Made by a program: the position numbers and the translations under genes
Assembly (NCBI RefSeq): GCF_018070075.1
Contig: NZ_JAGPXE010000011.1
Location: 212,502 to 276,501 of the forward strand
Origin: Saccharopolyspora endophytica
Lineage (GTDB): Bacteria > Actinomycetota > Actinomycetes > Mycobacteriales > Pseudonocardiaceae
DNA length: 64,000 bases
Reading direction: 5' to 3'
In this document: positions 1 to 10,000 of the stretch, piece after piece
How positions within the stretch are numbered: the first letter of the stretch is position 1
How the letters are laid out: each line of letters begins with the position of its first letter
The notes under the pieces: model-generated
Databases searched by the model: none
Told to the model about the DNA's origin: nothing
What the model saw: only the letters and a program-made list of their open reading frames with translations

Positions 1-995
1 TCGGCTCGCAGCCGCTCGTAGGAGAACAGGAACGAACCGCTGGAGAGGTTGCCGTGGTCCCGCAGCACGCCGGTGGTGTGCCGCACGTCGTGCCGGGACA
101 GGCCGAGGTTCACGCGCACCGCGTCGATGACCTTCTTGCCGCCGGAATGCACCACCCAGTGCGCGATCTCGCCCGCGCGCACCCCCGTGCCTTCGAGGAG
201 CCGCCCCACAGCGGTCTCGGCGTTCGCGCCGACCACGTACGGGACTTCGGGATCGAGGTAGAAGCTGAACTTGCCGTGGTCGTCGTCCCAGTCGTAACGC
301 ATCGCGCCGACCGCTTCGGGGATGATGTGACTGGTGAACCGAAGCAGGGCCGGGCCCCGCTCCTCGGCTTCGGGCCCGGCGGCGCGCACGGCGACGGCCG
401 CCGCCCCGTCGCCGAACAGGCTGTTGACGATCGCGGAGCGCATCGTGGAGTCGAAGACGTACGCGGCGGAGCACGCCTCGACGCACACCATGAGCGCCAG
501 CTCGCCGGGATGACCGGCGGACCAGCCGGACACGGCGTTGAGCCCGTTGAGACCGGCGTTGCAGCCCATGCCGACCACGTCGAGCCGTTGGCACGACGGC
601 TCGATGCCGAGCTCCTTGATGAGCAGCGCCGAGAAACCCGGGGTGACGAACCCGGTGGAGGTCACGCAGCACAGGTATCGGATGTCGCCGACGTCGGCAC
701 CGACATCCTCCAGGCAGCGCTCGACGGCCTCGCGCCCCATCCGCACGCCGGTTTCGGTGTGCTTGGCCAGCAGCTCGCCCTGGGTCTCGAGGACGGGCGT
801 CCCGTCGGGACCGAGCGGCGGCAGGGTGAGGTTGCGCCGCTCGATCGAACCGCTGAGGAACGCGGAGCGGACCTTGGCGTCGGTGATGCCGTAGGTGCTG
901 AGGATTTCGTGCTGCGTGTAGGAATTCGGCGGCACCGCGGTACCGACACCGACGAGGTTCGGGGCGTGAGCTTCCGGTCTGGTGGCTACTACCAC
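1..995 (-). CDS. dpgA: DpgA-like type III polyketide synthase (C-terminus beyond left edge)
   Basis: Type III PKS of the DpgA branch. The characterised DpgA makes 3,5-dihydroxyphenylacetyl-CoA from four malonyl-CoA. The 331 residues present carry the whole catalytic triad by comparison with chalcone synthase: Cys145 in GMGCNAGLN, His283 in HWVVHSGGKK and Asn316 in GNLSSGS. The gene reads out of the window on the left, so the last stretch (about 40 residues in DpgA) is missing. I chose GTG at 995 because GGAGG lies 5 nt upstream; an in-frame ATG at 1019 has no good ribosome site. It is the first gene after the type I PKS genes, 93 bp away, and has its own copy of the cluster motif, so it probably starts a separate transcript. 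Partner genes such as dpgB-D would lie outside the window. The family call is firm; the exact product is inferred. Confidence 0.9.
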   Translation of the reverse strand, partial: MVVATRPEAHAPNLVGVGTAVPPNSYTQHEILSTYGITDAKVRSAFLSGSIERRNLTLPPLGPDGTPVLETQGELLAKHTETGVRMGREAVERCLEDVGADVGDIRYLCCVTSTGFVTPGFSALLIKELGIEPSCQRLDVVGMGCNAGLNGLNAVSGWSAGHPGELALMVCVEACSAAYVFDSTMRSAIVNSLFGDGAAAVAVRAAGPEAEERGPALLRFTSHIIPEAVGAMRYDWDDDHGKFSFYLDPEVPYVVGANAETAVGRLLEGTGVRAGEIAHWVVHSGGKKVIDAVRVNLGLSRHDVRHTTGVLRDHGNLSSGSFLFSYERLRA

Positions 996-1060
996 TTCGT
1001 CCTCCGTCCTCCGCCACATCTCGGTGTCCGGGCAATGCTTTCCGAGCGCGCCGCGCGTGA

Positions 1061-1082
1061 CACCAGTACTCACCGCCGTTAC
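1061..1082 (-). promoter_or_regulatory. Cluster operator motif, copy A (upstream of dpgA-like gene)
   Basis: On the minus strand this reads GTAACGGCGG, then TGAGTA, then CTGGTG. It fits the shared pattern GTAACGGYGG-N6-CNGRTK found upstream of five units in this cluster. It lies 65 nt before the GTG of the type III PKS gene, between that gene and the end of the type I PKS gene. The role as a regulator-binding site is inferred from recurrence and placement. Confidence 0.6.
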
Positions 1083-1088
1083 GGGCCT

Positions 1089-4000
1089 TCAGCTCCTGCT
1101 GCGGGGTCGCAGCGCGGGGCGTGGCCGTGCTTGCGGGGTGGCGTACATCTCGAGCAGCCGCTCGGTCAGCGCGTTCGGCGTGGGATGGCTGAAAACGGTG
1201 GCCGCGCTGACGTGCAGGCCGGTCGCGGTGGCGAGCCGGTTGCGCAGCCGGGTAGCGGTCAGGGAGTCGAAGCCCATGTCGACGAAGCCCCGCTCGGGGC
1301 TGATGGCCTCCGCGGTGTCGTGCCCGAGGACGACCGCGGCGTGGGTGCGCACGACGCGCAGCAGTTCCGCCTCGCGTTCGGCCGGAGGCAGGGACCGGAG
1401 CCGTTTCCCGAACTCCTCCGCGTCGTGCGGGTTCGCGGCTCCCGGGGCCGCTTGCCGGACACCGGCGATGCCGGAGAGGACCCGTGCCAGCGGGCGGGCC
1501 CGGGGGTCGTCGGCGAGGTGCCCGGCGAAGCGCGGCCAGTCGGCGTCGACGACGGCGATCCGGCTGTTCCCAGCGGTGATTGCGCGCTCCAGCGCCAGCA
1601 GGGCGAGACCGGGTTCCATCGGGTTGAGGCCAACGCCCGTCGGTTCGGATCCCGCCCAGGGGCCCCAAGCGACGCAGGTCACCGGCAGTCCCTCGACGTC
1701 CCGTTCCTCGGCGAGGGCCTCCAGCAGGGCGCTCGCGACGGCGTCGCCGGTTCGACCGCCGGCGCCGACCGCACCGGAGAACGACGAGAACAGCACGAAC
1801 GCCGCGAGGTCGGAGTCCCGCGTGAGGTCGTGCAGCTGCCGGGCGGCTCGCGACGAGGCTCGCGCCACCGCCTGGAGCCGTGCCGGGGTCATCTCGGAGA
1901 ACGCGCCGTGGTCGACGACACCTGCCGCGTGCACGACGGCGGTCAGCGGTCGCTCGGCCGGAATGCCGTGGAGCAGGGCCGCGAGCGAGTCGTGATCGCC
2001 GACGTCGCACGCGACGAGGGAGACCTCGGTGCCGAGGGCGGTGAGCTCCTCGTGCAGCGCCGCCGCCCCGTCGGCGTCGGGACCGCGCCGGGAGACGAGC
2101 AGGAGGTGTTCGACGCCGGTGCGAGCCAGCCGCCGGGCCACTTGACTGCCGAGAGCGCCGGTGCCACCGGTGATCAGAACGGTGCCCCTGGACGGCCACG
2201 GATCGGATCCGGACCTCGGCCGGCCACCGGAGGCCGCGACGACGCGGCGCGCGAAGACTCCGGAGCCGCGGACGGCGAGTTCGCTCTCCCCGACGCCGCG
2301 CGCCAGAACGGCGCCGAGCCGGTAGCCCACCCAGCCGTCGAGCTCCGCCGGCAGATCGACGGTGCCCGCCCACCGGACCGTCTCCTCCAGGACGGCGACG
2401 CGGCCGAGTGCCCGCACGCCGGACTGCCCGGGCCCGCGCACCCGTTCGGCGGCGCTGACGGCCGTGGCCGCCCTGGTCACGTGCCACACGGGCGCGCGCA
2501 CGTCGAACTCGTCGAGCGCCCGCGACAACGCCAGTGCGAAGGTCACGCCCAGCGGCACCGCGTCGTGCTCGGGATCGTCCCCGTCGGCGAGTGCCAGCAA
2601 GGACAGCACCCCGGAGACGGGTCCGGCGCCGGTCACTCCGGCGGCGAGGGCGCTGGGGTCCGCGACGGGGACGAGCACGGCCGTCGCCCCTCCGGCCGTC
2701 AGCGCCTCGGTGACGCCGGTGACCCACGGGTCGTCGGAGAACCGCTCGGGCAGGACGACGAGCCAGGTGCCCGCGGGTTCGGCTGCGGGGACGCTGACCG
2801 GTGTCCACGCCGTGCGGTAGCGCCAGCCGTCGACGAGGGCTTCGTCGCGGCGGCGCTCCCGGTAGGCGGCCAGCAGCGGCAGCAGCTCGGCCGCTCTCGC
2901 CTCGTCGCCGAGGGCCAGCTCGGCGGCGAACGCCGCATCGTCGGGGATCCGGTCCTGCGCGGCGTCCTCGGCGCGCAACCAGTAGTCCCCGCGTTGGAAG
3001 GCGTACGTCGGAAGGCGCACGGATCCCGGCGCCCGCCCCGGCACGACGGCGGACCAGTCCACCTCCGCGCCGCGGACGAACAGGTGGGCCAGCGCCTCGG
3101 TCAGGGACGCGATCTCGTCGGCTCCCGCGCGCATCGCGGGCACGAACTCCGCCTCGGGCGCGGAGTCCTGGCCGAGGGCCGAGAGCACGCCGTCGGGGCC
3201 GAGTTCGAGGAACGTGGTGACGCCCCGCGCGGCGAGCGCGGCCACGCCATCGGCGAAGCGGACGGGTTCCCGCACGTGGCGCACCCAGTGCTCGACCGCG
3301 CACGGCTGGTCCGCGGGAAGCGGCTCGCCGGTCAGGGTGGACATGACGAGCAGCTCGGGCACGGCGAAGTCCAGCTCGCCCACCTCGTCGCGGAACGCGG
3401 CGAGCACGGGGTCCACCAGCGGCGAGTGGAAAGCGTGCGACACGACGAGCCGCTTCGTCTCGACGCCGCGTTCGCGCAGCACGGCGACGATCCCGTCGAC
3501 GCCGGCGCGCGTGCCCGAGAGCACGACGGCCTCCGGACCGTTCACGGCGGCAACGCCCACCTCGTCGCGGTGGCCGTCCAGCAGCGGCAGGACATCGGCC
3601 TCGGCCGCCCGGACGGCCACCATGACGCCGCCGTCCGGCAGCTCCTGCATGAGCCTGCCGCGCGTCGCGACGAGCGCGCAGGCATCGCCGAGCGAGAGCA
3701 CCCCGGCGACGTGCGCGGCGACGATCTCACCGATCGAATGCCCCGCCACGGCATCGGGCCGCACGCCCCAGGACTCGACGAGCCGGTAGAGCGCGGTCTC
3801 CACGGCGAAAAGCCCGCACTGGGCGTACAGCGTGCGGGACAGCTCGCGCTCGGCGTCCTCGTGATCGCCCAGCACGACGTCCCGCACAGCCGGAATTCCC
3901 GGCAGCCGCGCGTCGAAGTGCTCGCACGCGGCGTCGAAGGCCGCGGCGAACACGGGGTACGCCGCGTGCAGCGCACGTCCCATGCCGACGCGCTGGCTGC

Positions 4001-7000
4001 CCTGGCCGGTGAACAGCACGGCCATCCGGCCGGTGGTGGCGCTGCCGGTCACCAGGCGCGGCTCGGTCCGGCCCTCGGCCAGCGCCGCGAGACCCGCGTC
4101 GAGGTCCTCCCGCCGCTCGCCGAGCACGACGGCTCGGTGCTCGAAAGCGGTCCGCCGGGTCGCCAGCGCCGCGGCGAGGTCCACCGGGTCCGCCGAGCCG
4201 ACCGAGTCGAGCAGGCGCGCGGCCTGCTCCCGCAACGCGGCCGAGGAGCGCGCGGAGACGAGCCACGGCACGGCTCTCACCGTCTCGGGCACCGCGGCCG
4301 GCTCGTCCACCGGTGGGGCCTCTTCGACGATGACGTGCGCGTTGGTGCCGCTGATCCCGAACGAGGAGACACCGGCTCGACGCGGCCGGTCCGCCGTCGG
4401 CCAGGCCGCGGGCTCCCGCAACAGCTCGACGTCGCCGTCGGACCAGTCGACGTGCGTCGAAGGCCGCCCGAGGTGCAGCGAAGCGGGCAGCACGCCGTGT
4501 TCCAGCGCCTTCACGACCTTGATCACCCCGGCCACGCCGGCCGCGGCCTGGGTGTGCCCGATGTTGGACTTGATCGAGCCGAGGCGCAGCGGGTTTGAGC
4601 CCTCACCGCGGTCCTGCCCGTAGGTCGCCAGCACCGCCTGGGCCTCGATCGGATCGCCGAGCCTGGTCCCGGTGCCGTGCGCCTCCACGGCGTCCACCTC
4701 CGCCGGGCCGAGCCGGGCGTCGGCGAGCGCGGCGCGGATGACGCGCTGCTGGGAAGGTCCGTTCGGAGCCGACAGCCCGTTGGAGGCGCCGTCCTGGTTC
4801 GTCGCCGTGCCGCGGACGACGCCGAGGACGCGGTGCCCGTTGCGGCGGGCGTCCGACAGCCGCTCGACGAGCAGGACGCCGGCGCCTTCGGCCAGCGACG
4901 TGCCGTCGGCGTCTTCGGAGAACGCCTTGCAGCGGGCATCGGCGGCGAGGCCGCGTTGCCTGCTGAAGCCCATGAGCGCACCGGGTCCCGGCATCACGGC
5001 CACCCCTCCGGCCAGCGCCAGGTCGCTCTCACCGCTGCGCAGCGACCGCACGGCCATGTGCAGGGACACCAGCGACGAGGAGCACGCCGTGTCGACGGTG
5101 ACCGCGGGGCCTTCGAGACCGAGGACGTAGGCGACCCGCCCGGACACGACGCTGCCCGCGGTGCCGGTGAGCAGGTGTCCCTCGGCGCCGTCGCCCGCCT
5201 CGTGCAACCGGGGCCCGTACTCCTGGTAGTGCGCGCCGACGAACACGCCGGTCCTGCTGCCGCGCAGCGCTGCGGGGACGATTCCGGCCCGCTCGACGGC
5301 TTCCCAGCTCGTCTCCAGGAGGAGCCGCTGCTGGGGGTCCATGCTCAGCGCCTCGACGGGCGAGATGCCGAAGAACTCCGCGTCGAAGCGGCCCGCGTCG
5401 TGGAGGAAACCGCCCTCCCGCACGTAGATCCGGCCTGGCACGTCCGGATCGGGGTCGTACAACGCGTCGAGGTCCCAGCCCCGGTCCGCAGGCAGTCCGC
5501 CGATGGCGTCCCCGCCGGAAGCGACGAGCCGCCACAGCTCCTCGGGGGTGGTGACGCCGCCGGGATAGCGGCAGGCCATGCCGACGATGGCGATCGGGTC
5601 GTCGGCGACGTCGGGGCGCCGCGGCTCGGCAGTGGACTCCGCTCCGACGGCGACCGGGTCGAGGAGGTTGGTGAGCAGGTGTGCCGCGAGGGCTCCGCTG
5701 TTGGGGTGGTCGAACGCGAGGGTGGCGGGCAGCCGCAACCCGGTCGCGGTGCCGAGCCGGTTGCGGAGGTCGACGGCCGTGAGGGAGTCCAACCCGAGGT
5801 CCTTGAACGCCGACTCCGGCGCGACGGCACCCGGATCGGAGTGCCCGAGGACGGCGGCGACCTGGGTGCGCACGAGGTCCAGGACGGTGTTCCGGCGGTC
5901 GTCCGTCCGCTGGGCGAGCAGCCGCTGCCGCAACGCCGCGGACCCGTCCGCCCCGGGTGCGGCGAGCGCACGTCGGCGAGGGGCGGCCGGTTGCCGGACG
6001 AGCCCCCGCAGCAGCGGGTGCACCGGAGCGTTCGGGTCGGCCCGCGGGTCGAGGCGGGCCGCCACGAGGAGGTCCTCGGGCGAGGAGATCGCGCGGTCGA
6101 GCAGCGCCAGACCGTCCTGAGTGGACAACGCCTTCGTTCCGGTGCGGGCGATGCGGGCGAGGTCGGTCTCGCCGAGCCCTTCGGTCATACCGGAGCGCTG
6201 TTCCCACAGCCCCCACGCCACCGACACGGCAGGCAAGCCCCGCGACCGCCGGAACGCCGCCAACCCGTCGACGAACGCGTTCCCCGCCGCGTAGTTCGCC
6301 TGTCCCGCTCCACCCAGCACACCAGCGGCGGAGGAGAACAGCACGAACCAGCGAACATCGTGATCCCGGGTCAGCTCGTGCAGGTTCCACGCGCCCGCCA
6401 CCTTCGCGGCCAACACGTCGGCCAACCGCCGCGGGGTCAACGACTCCACCGTCACGTCATCCAGAGCCCCCGCCGCGTGCACGACACCGGACACCTGACC
6501 ATCCACACAGGACAGAGCGTTTGCGAGCGCGCCCCGGTCCGCCACATCGCACGCCGCGACCCGCACCTCGACACCGGCGGAAGTCAGCTCACGGACCAGG
6601 TCATCCGTTCCCGGAGCCTCCGGACCCCGGCGGCTGAGCAGCAACAACCGGCGCACGCCCCACTCGGCAGCGACATGCCGGGCCACCACGCCACCGAGCA
6701 CACCCGAGGCACCCGTCACGACGACCCAACCCTCGGGCCGCGTCGGAGCAGGAGGCACGGTCAAGACCAGCTTCCCGACATGGTGGGCTCGGCTCATCAC
6801 GGCGAAAGCCTCGCCCGCCCGTCGGGCGTCCCACACCGCGAGCGGCAGCGGTTCCAGCGCACCCGCCTCGAGGAGCCGCACCACTTCGCGCAAGATCTCA
6901 CCCAGCCGGTCGCCACCGGCCTCGGCCAAGTCGAACGCCCGGTACTTCACACCGCCGTACGCCGCCGCGACCTCATCGGCATCACGCACATCCGACTTAC

Positions 7001-10000
7001 CCATCTCCACGAAACGACCGCCCGGCCGGGTCAGCCGCAACGACGCATCCACCAACTCCCCCGCCAACGAATCCAGAACGACATCCACACCACCGAAGAG
7101 GTTCTCGAAATCGCCGTTGCGCGAGGACGCGATCCGCTCCTCAGCAACCCCCAAACCCCGCACCACCGGCCACTTCGGCTCACTCGCCGTCGCGCACACC
7201 TCGGCACCAAGATGCTGCGCCAGCTGCACAGCAGCCATGCCCACGCCGCCGGCAGCGGAATGAACGAGAACCGACTCCCCGGCCTTCAGATCCGCCAAGT
7301 CCACCAACGCGTAGTACGCCGTCACGAACGCCGCTGGAACCGACGCGGCACGCTCGAAACTCCACCCCGCAGGCACTCCGACGACCGCGCACTCCTCCAC
7401 CACGACCGATGAGCCGAAACCGCCGCTCCACAGGCCCATCACACGATCACCGGGCTCGACGCTCGTGACGCCGGAGCCGATCTCGGTCACGACCCCCGCG
7501 CCTTCGCCACCCAGCACGGCGTTCTCGGCATCGGGATACATTCCCAGCGACACCAGCACATCGCGGAAGTTCACCCCGGCCGCACGCACCTCCACCCGCA
7601 CCTCGAACTCACCCAGCACCCGATCGGCCGCGCCGGACGGAACGACCGACATGCCGTCGAGGCCGGTCGCCGGGTCGACTCCCAGCTGCCAGGGACCGTC
7701 GGGCAGCCGCAGCGGAGCGGGAGCCGCCACGACTCGCGGGATGCGCGGTTCGCCGCGCCGCAGCGCCAGTTGCGGTTCGCCCGTGCCCAGCGCGCCGGGC
7801 AGCGCGGTGAGCGAGGCCGGGTCGCCGTCGAGGTCGACGAGGACGAAACGTCCGGGGTGCTCGGTCTGCGCGGACCGCACCAGCCCCCAGACCGGGGACG
7901 CGGCCAGGTCGGACAGGTCCTCACCGCCATCGGCGGCAACGGCGCCCTGCGTGAGGAGCACCAGCCGGGCTCCGGCGAACGCCTCGTCGGCGAGCCAGTG
8001 CTGCACGAACGCCAGCGCGCGCTCCGCACTGGACATGGCCTCCGCCGCGACATCCGCACCGGACGGGGCGAAACCGACGAGCACGTGCTCGGGCATCGCG
8101 CGCTCTCCCGCGGTCACCTGCCCGGCGAGTGCGGCCAGATCCTCGTACTCGTCGGCGATCCGGGCCAGACCGAGCGCGTCCCCGCCCACGACGGCGAGGT
8201 GCGCCTCCCCGCCGTCCGTCGCGGACGCGGGCGTCCATTCGACGCGGTGCAGGGCATCGGCGGTGTCGCCGAGGTTCTCGCTCAGCGGCCGGGTGATCAC
8301 TGCCTCGATCGTGGCCACGGGCCGGCCCTCGTCGTCCGACGCGAGCAGCGACACGCTGCCGTCGTCCGCCGGTACGAGCCGGACCCGCAACCTCGTCGCC
8401 CCGGTGGCGTGCAGGGACACACCGCTCCACAGGAACGGCAACCGAACCTGACCCGACATGTCCGCGCAGAACGACCACGCGTGCAACGCGGCATCGAGCA
8501 GAGCAGGATGCACCCCGAACCCGGCGGGCTCCGCCCCCTCCGGCAACGCGACCTCCGCGAAGATCTGCTCCCCGCTCCGCCAGACCGATTCCAGACCGCG
8601 GAAAACCGGTCCGTAGACGAGACCGTCCTCCCCCAACCGCTCGTACACACCGCCGATCTCCACCGGCCGTGCTCCCGCCGGGGGCCAGCTCGCCAAGTCG
8701 TCGGGTTCCTCGGAGTCACCGCTGCTCAGGACGGCTCGCGCGTGGCGGGTCCAGCTGCCGTCGGCGCCGCGGACGTGCACCCCGGCGGACCGGCGTCCGT
8801 CCTCGTCGCCAGTCACGGTCAACTGGACGTCCAGTGCACCGCCGTCGGCGGGGAGCACCACGGGTGTCTCCAGGCTGAGTTCGTCGATCCGGTCGCACCC
8901 GACGCTGTCCGCCGCGCGCAGGACGATCTCCACCAGCGCGGTCCCCGGTACCACGCTCCGTCCTCGCACGACGTGGTCGGCCAGCCAGGGATGCGTCCGC
9001 AGCGACCAGCGGCCCGTGAGGAGGTAACCGTCGGAGTCGGGCAGCGGCAGACCGGCGTCGAGCAGCGGGTGAGCGACGTCGTCCATGCCGCGCGCGGCAG
9101 CGGGAGCGCTCTGGTCGAGCCAGAAGTGCTGGCGTTGGAAGGCGTAGGTCGGCAGGTCCACCCGCCGAGCACCGGTCCCGTCGTAGACGCGCGCCCACTC
9201 CACCGGTGCCCCACCGACGAAGGCCTCCGCCAGGGACCGCAGCACGCGCGCCTGACCGCCTTCGTCACGGCGAAGAGTCCCCACCACCGACACCTCGGCA
9301 TCCCCGGCGGTCTCCTCGATCCCCGGCGTCAACACCGGATGCGGACTCACCTCCACGAAATGCCGAAACCCCAGGTCCACCAGGCCCCGAACCGTCTCCT
9401 CGAACCGCACCGGGTTGCGGAGATTCCGGTACCAATACCCCGCGTCCAACCCCGAGGAGTCGAAGACGCCACCGGTCACGGTCGAGTGGAACGGCACCGC
9501 GCCCGGCTTCGGGGTCACTCCGAAGACCGCGTTCTCGACCGCGTCCCGAATGCTCTCCACCTGCGCGCAATGGGACGCGTAATCGACCGGGACTCGACGA
9601 GCCCGGATCTCATCGGACTCGCACCCGGCCAGGAACTCCTCCAACGCGGCATCGGCACCCGACACGACGACCGCCGAGGGGCCGTTCACCGCCGCGATCG
9701 CGAGGTCACCGCCGCTCGACGCGAGCCGCTGCTCGACCTCCTCCACCGACGCGGCGACGGAAACCATTCCGCCGCTTCCCGACAGCCCGGAGGCGACGGC
9801 GCGGCTGCGCAGCGCCACGATCCGCGCGCCGTCCTCCAACGACAACCCGCCGGCCACCACAGCGGCCGCGATCTCACCCTGCGAGTGCCCCACCACCGCT
9901 GCGGGCTCCACGCCGCACGAACGCCACACCTCGGCCAGGGACACCATCACGGCCCACAACGCGGGCTGGACGACATCCACCCGCTCCAGCGCGACCGGAT

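Noticed and set aside
1..995. Assignment of the cluster to glycopeptide-type dihydroxyphenylglycine synthesis or to a kendomycin-like pathway from the DpgA-like gene alone
   Set aside because: Only dpgA is visible, the other dpg genes are not in the window, and the AGAT, kinase and lyase cassette is not part of those pathways as I know them.
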